23,501 bases of DNA from JBEIDK01 sp040383485 (GTDB lineage: Bacteria > Bacteroidota > Bacteroidia > UBA4408): assembly GCA_040383485.1 (NCBI GenBank), contig JBEIDK010000035.1, forward strand, positions 1 through 23,501. The letters run 5' to 3'. Below the pieces are notes generated by a model, which was not told the DNA's origin, ran no database searches, and saw only the letters and a program-made list of their open reading frames with translations. Positions 15,454-22,953 of this stretch are shown piece after piece. Position numbers and translations under genes: made by a program. Within the stretch, counting starts at the first letter, position 1; each line of letters begins with the position of its first letter.

Positions 15454-15972
15454 AGAAATAATTAACTGAAGAAATAATTCATCTAAATAACCTTCTTTGG
15501 TTTTATTCCATTCTTTCTTATTACCTGTTATTTCAAAACCATTTCGAATAAATAATTTTATACTTTCAACATTATCAGCATTTATATTACAATATAGTTG
15601 ATTTAGTTGCAAAATTTCTGTAGCATATTTTATCAAAAGTGTTAGTGATTCATTGGCGTAACCATTTCCTCTATTCTCAATATCTGCAATTAGAACTCCT
15701 ACTCCCGCCCTTAAATGAAATGGGTCAAAATCAAAAAGATCAATCGTACCTATTGCAATATCAGCTTTGTTAGTTATAATTAGCCTTAAAGACTTGTCAA
15801 CAAAAATATCGTTTGTTGAATTATCAATAAATGATTTTAAAATATATTTAGAGAATGGTTGATGAGTATTACTCAGTTGCCATAAAGCTACATGGTTTTC
15901 CCACTCATACAAAATATCAATATCAGTGGGTTCTATGCTTCGAAGATTAATATTACGAGATTCAAAAAACAT
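15427..15972 (-). CDS. GNAT acetyltransferase, RimJ/RimL/SpeG-like
   Basis: The protein has 181 residues. It opens LRSIEPTDIDILYEWENH, typical of the RimJ/RimL/SpeG branch, then has AIGTIDLFDFDPFHLRAGVGVLI. The acetyl-CoA-binding segment is ENRGNGYANESL (a Q/RxxGxG/A-type loop). It ends with a beta-bulge region, LYCNINADNVESIKLFIRNGFEI. The substrate (ribosomal protein N terminus, polyamine or small molecule) cannot be told from sequence. The last nine residues are encoded within the shared terminator hairpin. The next gene upstream on the same strand ends 39 bases before its start, so co-transcription is possible, though the two proteins have no obvious link. Confidence 0.85.
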   Translation of the reverse strand: MFFESRNINLRSIEPTDIDILYEWENHVALWQLSNTHQPFSKYILKSFIDNSTNDIFVDKSLRLIITNKADIAIGTIDLFDFDPFHLRAGVGVLIADIENRGNGYANESLTLLIKYATEILQLNQLYCNINADNVESIKLFIRNGFEITGNKKEWNKTKEGYLDELFLQLIISKNEKVSSN

Positions 15973-16011
15973 ATAATTAATTATTAGTATTTTTTGAATT
16001 AAATATTGATA

Positions 16012-16812
16012 CTACTTTTTAGTGAATTTATCTCCAGTTTTGTTGTCGTAATTAATATAATACTCTCCTTTTTTCAAATTCTCTGTATCAACTTCGCCAC
16101 CAAATCCTTTAGAAATAATATTTCCATAAATATCATAAATTTCAAATTTGGTTTCATCTGTGAACTCTAAAACTTTATCAACCTTTAAATTTTTTATTTT
16201 TACTTCTGGAGAAATGCTTCGTATTTTTAGTTCAGGAGAATAACGTGGACCTGAAACGTCAACTTGTTTAATTCTTACAATATTTTCGCCTGAATGTGGA
16301 TTGTATTTTATTGAATAAAAAGCCCCTTCTACTCTACCTTTACCTTCAATATCTTCAACCTTTACCCACTTATTCCATCTTTTTTGTTCAACAATAAAAG
16401 TTAGTTTTCCAATTTCACCTTTTGTTGTCCAACTTAAAACACCGTCTTTAGCTGTAAACTTCATGGTACCTGGCACAACTTCGAAAGTACTTCTTACTCT
16501 TAAATCTTCAGGATTAACAACCTTAGGCTTGCTGCAATCATCTTTATATTTGATTTTAATCACAACTTTTTCACCAACCGAAAGTTTGAGTGCTGCTAAA
16601 TCAATTTCAAATGAGCTTGACATTATTTCGTCTGTTGTTGGTTTTTCGTTAACTAAAACTTCAAAAGCACAAAACCCAACTCCGTTAGTTACGAATGGAT
16701 TTTGAATATAAATGTTTTTGCCTTGATAGCTTCCTTCTACAGTTAAAACCCCTGCGTATGAAATGTTAGCAATAAAAAATGTAAAGGCTGAAAGGATTAT
16801 TTTTTTAATCAT
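16012..16812 (-). CDS. Secreted protein with a probable type IX secretion C-terminal domain
   Basis: The protein has 266 residues. A signal peptide (1-20, ISYA before the cut) precedes beta-rich sequence without a family I can name (about 21-190: an early domain with FCAFEVLVNEKPTTDEIMSS, then one or two fibronectin-like strands, FTAKDGVLSWTTKG). The last 70 or so residues end with EIYDIYGNIISKGFGG, DTENLKKGEYYINYD and TGDKFTKK, the pattern of type A sorting domains of the type IX secretion system: a strand with YDxxG, then LxxGxYxxxY, then a Lys-rich end. If so, it is exported through the outer membrane and anchored or released. The function is unknown. The C-terminal assignment is by pattern only. 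Confidence 0.7.
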   Translation of the reverse strand: MIKKIILSAFTFFIANISYAGVLTVEGSYQGKNIYIQNPFVTNGVGFCAFEVLVNEKPTTDEIMSSSFEIDLAALKLSVGEKVVIKIKYKDDCSKPKVVNPEDLRVRSTFEVVPGTMKFTAKDGVLSWTTKGEIGKLTFIVEQKRWNKWVKVEDIEGKGRVEGAFYSIKYNPHSGENIVRIKQVDVSGPRYSPELKIRSISPEVKIKNLKVDKVLEFTDETKFEIYDIYGNIISKGFGGEVDTENLKKGEYYINYDNKTGDKFTKK

Positions 16813-16966
16813 AATTTGTTTTAAATTTTAAAACTTCACAATTATAAAAAGTAAATATCAATTATGCAATGCTACTTTTTTATTCCTTGCATTATTATCA
16901 ACAATTAATGTAATTAAACCTTTGCAATGGGGTTATTAATTCTTTCTTTTGCAAAAAAGAAAATTA

Positions 16967-18811
16967 ATGTCTGATATTATTCACCTTTTACCTGATAGTG
17001 TTGCCAATCAGATAGCGGCAGGTGAGGTAATTCAAAGACCTGCATCGGCCGTAAAGGAACTTCTAGAAAATGCTATTGATGCTAAAGCAAAAATTATAAA
17101 ATTAATAATTAAGGAAGCTGGTAAGCAACTAATACAGGTAATTGACGATGGAGATGGCATGAGCGAAACCGATGCTAGAATGAGTTTTGAAAGACATGCC
17201 ACATCTAAATTAAAAAATGCTGATGATTTATTTAACATAACTACAAAAGGATTTAGAGGAGAAGCATTGGCATCAATTGCAGCAATTTCTCAGGTTGAAT
17301 TGAAAACAAGAAAAGAAGCTGTTAATATTGGAACTGAAATAGTTATTCATGGTTCTAATTTAATTTCACAAGAAGTTTGCAGCTGTTCTAAAGGCACCTC
17401 TATTTCTGTAAAAAATTTATTTTATAATACTCCAGCACGCAGAAACTTCTTAAAGTCTAATCAAGTTGAAACATCTCATATAATTGAAGAATTGCATAGG
17501 GTTGCTTTAGCTCATCCTGATATTTCATTTATTTTAATTAATAATGATGCTGAAGTTTTTAATTTAGAAGCAGGAAATTTGCGAAAACGAATTGTTGCTT
17601 TATTTGGCAATTCATATAATGAGAAACTTGTACCAGTTGAGCAAAAATCTACGATTGTAAATGTAATAGGGTATGTAATAAAGCCTGAATTTTCAAGAAA
17701 AACTCGAGGTGAACAATACTTTTTTCTAAACAATAGATTTATTAAGAACTCTTATTTGCATCATGCAGTTCAAGGAGCATTTGCTGGCCTTTTGCCAAAC
17801 GATAGCCATCCTTCATACTTTCTTAATCTAGAAATTGACCCTAAAGCAATTGATGTCAACATCCATCCTACTAAAACAGAAGTTAAATTTGAAGACGAAA
17901 AGTCTATCTATGCAATTTTACGCTCAACTATTAAGCAATCTTTAGGTAAGTATAATATAGCTCCTAGTTTAAGTTTTGAAACTGAGAGTAGTATTGATTT
18001 TAATATTAAACCAAAAGAAGGATTTATTCAACCTCCTACCGTAAAGATTGATTCTAATTATAATCCTTTTAATTCTAAAACTGAAATCCCTAATTTACAT
18101 AAGCATAGTAAATTTGAGCAAGAAATTGGACAAAGACAAGAAAATAACTTAACCTATGCTAGTAAAATTTATGAAGGAATAAAGGAGGTTGAAAGTAGTA
18201 ATTTAAAATTAGATTTATCTAATAATCCAGTTCAAAATAATGATAGCGGAATAGCTTCATTTCAGATTGGCACCCAATTTATCATTACAAAAGTAAAAAA
18301 TGGGCTTGTTGTTATTGATCAACAAGCAGCCGCAGAAAGGATATTATTTGAAAAAAATATTAAAGCAATTGCAACTCAAAAAAACATTTCACAGCAGTTA
18401 TTATTTCCACAAACTATTGAACTTCCCAGTATTGAAAGTAGTTTACTTAAAGAATTGATAAGCGATTTATTTATAGTTGGATTAGAAATAGAAGAATTTG
18501 GCAAGAATACCTTTATTATTAGAGGTATTCCCGCTAACATGCAAGAGTCTGAAATACTGCAAACAATACAATATCTTATTGAAAACATTAAAGAAGGAGA
18601 GTCGGATATAAACTTGAAAAAAAATGAAAAAATAGCCAGATTAGTGGCTCAAAATCTTTCTATAAAAAGTAAAAGAAAATTAAATGCTCTTGAAATTAAT
18701 TCAATTATTGATGACCTGTTTTCGTGTGATAATCCTTTTTACACGGCCAGTGGTAAGCCAACCATAGTAAGTATAGGAGTTGATGAACTAATAAACAAGT
18801 TTAAAATATAA
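16967..18811 (+). CDS. mutL: DNA mismatch repair protein MutL
   Basis: The protein has 614 residues from the ATG at 16967. An in-frame TTG six codons earlier is not preferred, because MSDIIHLLPDSVANQIAAGE matches the usual N terminus. The GHKL ATPase motifs are intact: ELLENAIDA (Glu34 as catalytic base), DDGDGM (60-65), GFRGEAL (95-101) and the lid and transducer segments (NTPARRNFLKS, DVNIHPTKTEVKF). A low-conservation linker follows (about 330-425). The C-terminal dimerisation domain lacks the standard endonuclease residues: DQQA (451-454) replaces DQHA, AQNLSIK replaces the ACHxAIK type, and the CPHGRP motif is absent (YTASGKPT instead). MutL couples MutS mismatch recognition to excision. 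Stands alone, divergent from the secreted-protein gene. Confidence 0.95.
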   Translation: MSDIIHLLPDSVANQIAAGEVIQRPASAVKELLENAIDAKAKIIKLIIKEAGKQLIQVIDDGDGMSETDARMSFERHATSKLKNADDLFNITTKGFRGEALASIAAISQVELKTRKEAVNIGTEIVIHGSNLISQEVCSCSKGTSISVKNLFYNTPARRNFLKSNQVETSHIIEELHRVALAHPDISFILINNDAEVFNLEAGNLRKRIVALFGNSYNEKLVPVEQKSTIVNVIGYVIKPEFSRKTRGEQYFFLNNRFIKNSYLHHAVQGAFAGLLPNDSHPSYFLNLEIDPKAIDVNIHPTKTEVKFEDEKSIYAILRSTIKQSLGKYNIAPSLSFETESSIDFNIKPKEGFIQPPTVKIDSNYNPFNSKTEIPNLHKHSKFEQEIGQRQENNLTYASKIYEGIKEVESSNLKLDLSNNPVQNNDSGIASFQIGTQFIITKVKNGLVVIDQQAAAERILFEKNIKAIATQKNISQQLLFPQTIELPSIESSLLKELISDLFIVGLEIEEFGKNTFIIRGIPANMQESEILQTIQYLIENIKEGESDINLKKNEKIARLVAQNLSIKSKRKLNALEINSIIDDLFSCDNPFYTASGKPTIVSIGVDELINKFKI

Positions 18812-18851
18812 ATTTCACGAACAAAATTAACCACAACTAGTGGGGCTTATT

Positions 18852-19355
18852 TTATCTAAAATCTTTAAGTTGAAACATTAGTTTTTTTCTTGCTAAAAAA
18901 ATTCTGCTTTTTACTGTACCAATTGGTAAGTTGTATTTATCTGCAATTTCTTTGTATTTGTATCCTTCAAAGTACATTAGAAAAGGAATTCTCAAATCTT
19001 CTTCTAGTTCAGAAACAACTTTGCTGATATCTTTATGTGAAATTTGAGAAACTGGAGAAACTTCGGAATTGGTTTGAGGTATATTTAACAAAAATAAATC
19101 TTTGCTATTATCCACCACTTGTTTTGTTTTTACATTTTTTCTATAATTATTAATGAAAGTATTTTTCATTATTGTATACAACCATGCCTTTAAATTTGTG
19201 GATTCCGCAAACTTATCTTTGTATAAAACTGCCTTATACATTGTATCTTGCAATAAGTCTTGTGCCTCTTCAGTATTGTGTGTTAAACTCAAAGCAAAAT
19301 ACTGTAACGCTTGTTTAAAACTGATAAGTTTATTATTATAATCTAATGTTGACAT
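18852..19355 (-). CDS. ECF-type RNA polymerase sigma factor
   Basis: The protein has 167 residues from the ATG at 19353-19355 (MSTLDYNNKL). An upstream in-frame ATG at 19427 would add 24 atypical residues and would swallow the promoter, so it is not preferred. Sigma region 2 is seen in YFALSLTHNTEEAQDLLQDT and NLKAWLYTIMKNTFINNYRK, and region 4 in LEEDLRIPFLMYFEGYKYKE and YNLPIGTVKSRIFLARKKL. There is no anti-sigma gene beside it and no FecR-type partner, so control may be at transcription or by a distant factor. ECF factors direct polymerase to stress or envelope regulons. The 3' end converges on mutL with a 40-base gap that holds only a weak CCAC/GTGG hairpin. Confidence 0.92.
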   Translation of the reverse strand: MSTLDYNNKLISFKQALQYFALSLTHNTEEAQDLLQDTMYKAVLYKDKFAESTNLKAWLYTIMKNTFINNYRKNVKTKQVVDNSKDLFLLNIPQTNSEVSPVSQISHKDISKVVSELEEDLRIPFLMYFEGYKYKEIADKYNLPIGTVKSRIFLARKKLMFQLKDFR

Positions 19356-19380
19356 TTTGAGTACTTTTAATTTTGTTTGA

Positions 19381-19388
19381 CAAATGTA
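19381..19388 (-). promoter_or_regulatory. -7 element of the sigma factor promoter
   Basis: On the minus strand TACATTTG is an exact TAnnTTTG match 25 bases before the ATG at 19355. It lies inside the longer reading frame that starts at 19427, which supports the shorter protein. No well-spaced TTG was found. Confidence 0.45.
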
Positions 19389-19654
19389 TTTTTTTATTAA
19401 ACAAAATAAGGGTTTTAATATCAACACTTTCCCAAATAAATGATTATCAATAACTTAATTTTCTATTTTAACATCTATTTTGTTTAATAATACCATTGCA
19501 TCTCTAAACAAAACTAATTATTAACTGAAATTAAACTAATTTTTATTAGAATTTGAACTTATTAGGCCGATAAGAAATTTTATTTTTTAACATTGTAATC
19601 ATAAGAATAATAAGTTTTACGCAATAAGAAGTTCTCATCAGTAAAATATAAAAT

Positions 19655-20470
19655 ATGCAAACAGAAAAATTCGTTGATATAGAGAGTTTGTTTAGGAGTA
19701 AAAATCCTGCAATTCTAAAATGGATGCCTAAATCAATACTACGATACTTAAAGAAAACAATACACGAGGATGATATCAATGACTTTATGTTTCGAAATAA
19801 ACAATTGAAGGATTATGAATTTTGCAAACAAGTAATAAAAGAATTTGATATAAAACTTGAAGTTTCTGGTACTGAAAACATTCCTAGAACAGGAGGTTGT
19901 GTATTTGCAGGCAATCATCCTTTAGGGGGCATGGATGGAATGGCAATTGTAAAATCATTAGATGGGATAAGAAATGATGTAACCTTTATTGTTAATGATA
20001 TATTAATGAATGTTACCAATTTAAATGGTATTTTTATTGGAGTAAATAAACATGGTAAAAATGTTGCAAAGCAACTACAAGTAGTGGAAGATTTGTTTGC
20101 TTCAGATAAGGCAGTTTTCCTATTTCCAGCAGGCATGGTTAGTAGAAAGAAGAATGGAATTGTTCGTGATTTAGTTTGGAAAAAAACTTTTATTACCCGT
20201 GCTAGAAAATATAATAAACCTATAATACCAGTATATACTGAAGGAGAGCTAACAAAATTTTTTTATCGCTTATCAAATATAAGAACCAAAATAGGTATAA
20301 AGGCAAATATTGAAATGTTATATTTAGCAGATGAAATGTATAGACAAAAAGGTAAAACGATGCGCATTATTTTTGGTAAACCAATATTGATGGATGAGTT
20401 TAAAAATATGCGTACTGACCAAGAATGGGCTACTTGGGTAAAAGAGAAAGTATATGAATTAGCAAAATAA
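19655..20470 (+). CDS. glsA: PlsC-type O-acyltransferase, GlsA/OlsA-like (aminolipid synthesis)
   Basis: A 271-residue lysophospholipid-acyltransferase-like protein. The catalytic block is NHPLGGMDGM (87-96), with His88 and Asp94 separated by five residues instead of the usual four, a variant typical of the Bacteroidota lyso-aminolipid acyltransferases. Motif III is FPAGMVSRKKNG (157-168), where general PlsC proteins have FPEGT. A later KPIIPVYTEGE gives motif IV. The protein is expected to add the second acyl chain by O-acylation of the 3-hydroxy acyl group on glycine (glycine or flavolipin-type lipids) at the inner membrane. The next gene, 40 bases on, is the matching N-acyltransferase type, which strongly supports this. 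The amino acid acylated cannot be told from sequence. Confidence 0.78.
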   Translation: MQTEKFVDIESLFRSKNPAILKWMPKSILRYLKKTIHEDDINDFMFRNKQLKDYEFCKQVIKEFDIKLEVSGTENIPRTGGCVFAGNHPLGGMDGMAIVKSLDGIRNDVTFIVNDILMNVTNLNGIFIGVNKHGKNVAKQLQVVEDLFASDKAVFLFPAGMVSRKKNGIVRDLVWKKTFITRARKYNKPIIPVYTEGELTKFFYRLSNIRTKIGIKANIEMLYLADEMYRQKGKTMRIIFGKPILMDEFKNMRTDQEWATWVKEKVYELAK

Positions 20471-20510
20471 CTTATACAATTTGTTTAACCATTTTTTATT
20501 TTTACAAATT

Positions 20511-21437
20511 ATGAAACCAATTATAGAACCAATAGACAGAGCAATATTAAAATCAGAATTAAACGAAAATACGTTTATAAGAAATACAAATAAAGGCAAC
20601 AATAAAATTTATATTATAAATAGTAAAAACGCCCCAAATACATTACTTGAAATTGGCCGATTAAGAGAAGTTACCTTTAGGGCTGCAGGCGGAGGTACCG
20701 GAAATAGTTATGATGTTGACAATTACGATACAGATGAAATTTGTTATGACCAATTAATTGTTTACAGTACGGATGATGATGAAATAATTGGAGGTTATAG
20801 GTTTATATGTTGCGCAAATGCCTTTGACAAAATAAATAATGAAATTCACTTGTCAACTTCAAAATATTTTAATTTTTCTGAAAAATTTATTTCTGACTAC
20901 TTACCTTTCACAATTGAACTAGGAAGAAGTTGGGTACAACCTAATTTTCAACCTTCAGTAAATCCGAGAAAAGGTATTTATGCCTTAGACAATATTTGGG
21001 ACGGCTTAGGTGCTCTTATAATATTGCATCCTGAAATTAAATATTTTTTCGGAAAAGTTACCATGTATACGCATTATAACCAAGAGGCTCGTGATATGAT
21101 TTTATTTTTTTTACATAAATACTTTCCAGATAACGAACTTTTACTTGTTCCATTTCATTCTTTACCTATTATTTCTGATTCAAAAAAATTTTTAAATTTA
21201 TTTGATAATTTAGATTATAAAGATGCTTTCAAGGTTTTAAATCAAAATGTAAGAAACTTAGGTGAAAACATTCCTCCTTTAGTAAATATTTACATGAATT
21301 TATCAAGAACAATGAAAACATTCGGAACTGCTGCAAATCCGCATTTTGGAGATGTTGAAGAAACTGGTATTATGATTACTATTTCAGATATTTATGAAGA
21401 GAAAAAAGACAGACATGTTAAAACCTATGTAAAATAA
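20511..21437 (+). CDS. glsB: GNAT-type N-acyltransferase, GlsB/OlsB-like (aminolipid synthesis)
   Basis: The protein has 308 residues from the ATG at 20511 (MKPIIEPIDRAILKSEL). The in-frame TTG at 20481 is rejected. The OlsB-type acyl-ACP N-acyltransferase pattern is present: LLEIGRLREVTFRAAGGGTG, DEICYDQLIVYSTDDDEIIGGYRF, FTIELGRSWVQP, GIYALDNIWDGLGALI and YFFGKVTMYTHYN. In Bacteroides and Flavobacterium, GlsB joins a 3-hydroxyacyl chain to the amino group of glycine, and GlsA then acylates the hydroxyl. The pair makes glycine and related serine-glycine lipids of the envelope. The final residues (PHFGDVEETGIMITI) resemble family members. Ornithine as the amino acid is the main alternative. 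Confidence 0.78.
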   Translation: MKPIIEPIDRAILKSELNENTFIRNTNKGNNKIYIINSKNAPNTLLEIGRLREVTFRAAGGGTGNSYDVDNYDTDEICYDQLIVYSTDDDEIIGGYRFICCANAFDKINNEIHLSTSKYFNFSEKFISDYLPFTIELGRSWVQPNFQPSVNPRKGIYALDNIWDGLGALIILHPEIKYFFGKVTMYTHYNQEARDMILFFLHKYFPDNELLLVPFHSLPIISDSKKFLNLFDNLDYKDAFKVLNQNVRNLGENIPPLVNIYMNLSRTMKTFGTAANPHFGDVEETGIMITISDIYEEKKDRHVKTYVK

Positions 21438-21452
21438 TTTCTGCGTGTAAAT

Positions 21453-21481
21453 TTGTTTTTAACGTAATCTTTATATATTTG
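21453..21481 (+). promoter_or_regulatory. Promoter for the lipoprotein/secreted-protein pair
   Basis: TTG (21453-21455), 18 bases, then TATATTTG (21474-21481), an exact TAnnTTTG match. The start would lie near 21488 with a leader of about 34 nt. It gives the pair a transcript of its own after the gls genes. Confidence 0.55.
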
Positions 21482-21521
21482 CTACATATCTAGTTTTAGT
21501 AACCAACAAATAAAAAATACA

Positions 21522-22412
21522 ATGAAATTTAATACATTAAAAATTGCTGCATTCTCTCTAGTTGTTGCATCTTTGTTATCATCATGTAATGGTCCTAATA
21601 AAGATTCAGAAATGACTGCTGCTGATTCAGCTGCCTTAAAAGCAAATAAAGCTAAAGCGCAAAAAGTATTTTTTGCCATTCCTTCTCCTTTAGAAATGGC
21701 AAACATGATAAAAGCTACAGGAGCTACCTTTAACAAAAGCATTTTAAATCCAGTTTCAAACGCATCACGATATACTAATACGCTAAGCCAAGCATTAAAT
21801 TTAGGAATTTATAGTACAGACCTAAGTTACTGCAGCAACTTTGACCAAAATCAAGATGCAATGCAATACATGGCAACATCTAAAAAATTAGCTGATGCTT
21901 TAGGAGTAACTGGTGCCTTAAGTGAAGCATTAATTGAGCGTTTAGAAAAAAATGTAAATAACAAAGATTCATTAATGGAACTTATCTCTGAATCATACGA
22001 AGCAACAGATTCATACTTAAAAGAAAATGACCGTGCCAGCACAGCAGCAATTATTGTTGCAGGTGGCTGGATTGAAGGCTTATATGTTTCTTGCATGATA
22101 GCAAAGCAAGCCCCTAATAACAAAGCTATTTTGAATAGAATTGCAGACCAAAAATTAATTTTAGGAGATTTAATTCAATTAATTGAAAGTTATAAAAATG
22201 ACAATACATTATCTAGTGTAGCTGGTGATATGAAAACTTTAAAAGAAATATTTGATAATGTTAGTATTTCTACTACATCAGGAGAAACAACAACTGACGA
22301 GGCAAAAGGGCAAACAATTGTTGGTGATATGACAGAAGCCAGTATTAGTGCTGAAACATTAGCAGCAATTACTCAAAAAGTAGTTGAATTAAGAGGAAAT
22401 TACACAAAATAA
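21522..22412 (+). CDS. Conserved-type lipoprotein of unknown function
   Basis: The protein has 296 residues. The signal and lipobox (SLLSSC, lipidated Cys22) are clear. After a short Asp/Glu/Ser-rich linker the protein is largely alpha-helical by composition (FFAIPSPLEMANMIKATGATFN, YTNTLSQALNLGIYSTDLSYCSNFDQ, MQYMATSKKLADALGVTG, AAIIVAGGWIEGLYVSCMIAK). The stretch SPLEMANMIKATGA followed by LNLGIYSTDLSYC looks like a conserved domain of Bacteroidota lipoproteins, but I cannot name a family or activity. It has three Cys residues besides the lipid Cys. The next gene starts 19 bases later, so the two are co-transcribed. Membrane placement is inferred from the lipobox. Confidence 0.85.
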   Translation: MKFNTLKIAAFSLVVASLLSSCNGPNKDSEMTAADSAALKANKAKAQKVFFAIPSPLEMANMIKATGATFNKSILNPVSNASRYTNTLSQALNLGIYSTDLSYCSNFDQNQDAMQYMATSKKLADALGVTGALSEALIERLEKNVNNKDSLMELISESYEATDSYLKENDRASTAAIIVAGGWIEGLYVSCMIAKQAPNNKAILNRIADQKLILGDLIQLIESYKNDNTLSSVAGDMKTLKEIFDNVSISTTSGETTTDEAKGQTIVGDMTEASISAETLAAITQKVVELRGNYTK

Positions 22413-22431
22413 TAACATCAAAAGAAATATT

Positions 22432-22881
22432 ATGAAAAGTAAATTAAAATTATTCGGATTAATCGCAATATTTTGCGGTGGTACAACTTATTATGCTATT
22501 GCACAATGTAATGCTTTTACAAAGAAAAAATGTATTCCAATTCTGAAGCCATTTATACATAATGGTCAGTTAAATAGCGTTACTTTAAGCCCCGGAGAAT
22601 CAGCTAGTTTAATGCTAACCTTTTATATTGATACAGATTATCGATTAGCAATATGTGGTCAAGAAATCCTTGGGGAAATGTCTTATAAAGTAATGAAAAA
22701 AGACAGTACAATTATATTTGACAGCAAACAACATAAAAATCCTGCTTTTTGGGATTTTAAGGTAAACTCTACTCAACAAATGATTGTGGAGGTTAGTGCA
22801 ACAGATAGAAAAATGAAAGGTGGAGAAAGCTTCGAGGACATGGGATGTGCATCTGTTCTTGTTGGTTTCAAAAAAGATTAA
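22432..22881 (+). CDS. Small secreted protein of unknown function
   Basis: The protein has 149 residues. A signal peptide (about 1-24, ending AIA before Gln25-Cys26) leads to a compact beta-rich domain of about 120 residues. That domain has four cysteines (Cys26, then in KKKCIP, RLAICGQ and DMGCASV), which could form two disulfides. An alternative reading is a lipoprotein at Cys26, but QC lacks a proper lipobox. I do not recognise a family. It follows the lipoprotein gene by 19 bases and ends 16 bases before a terminator, so the two form a small operon. Confidence 0.8.
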   Translation: MKSKLKLFGLIAIFCGGTTYYAIAQCNAFTKKKCIPILKPFIHNGQLNSVTLSPGESASLMLTFYIDTDYRLAICGQEILGEMSYKVMKKDSTIIFDSKQHKNPAFWDFKVNSTQQMIVEVSATDRKMKGGESFEDMGCASVLVGFKKD

Positions 22882-22897
22882 TTAATAAATCAATAAT

Positions 22898-22930
22898 AAA
22901 AAAGGCTATCCTAAACGGATAGCCTTTTTT
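22898..22930. terminator. Bidirectional rho-independent terminator
   Basis: AAAAAAGGCTATCC (22898-22911) and its exact reverse complement (22917-22930) flank the loop TAAAC, with an A run on one side and a T run on the other. It lies between the secreted-protein gene and the convergent DUF349 gene. Confidence 0.92.
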
Positions 22931-22953
22931 TATTATAGAACAATTATTTTTTA

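Noticed and set aside
16949..16966. TTG start for MutL six codons upstream of the ATG
   Set aside because: The added residues MQKRKL are not in the family N terminus, and the ATG at 16967 gives the usual MSDIIHLLP start.
18812..18851. Terminator between mutL and the sigma gene
   Set aside because: Only a 4-bp CCAC/GTGG stem with no T run is visible, which is too weak to list as a terminator.
19356..19427. Longer sigma factor starting at the ATG at 19427
   Set aside because: The extra 24 residues are unlike sigma factors and the exact TAnnTTTG box at 19381-19388 would lie inside the coding region.
20481..20510. TTG start for the GlsB-like protein
   Set aside because: It adds a hydrophobic decapeptide ending in the spacer. 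The ATG at 20511 fits the family better.
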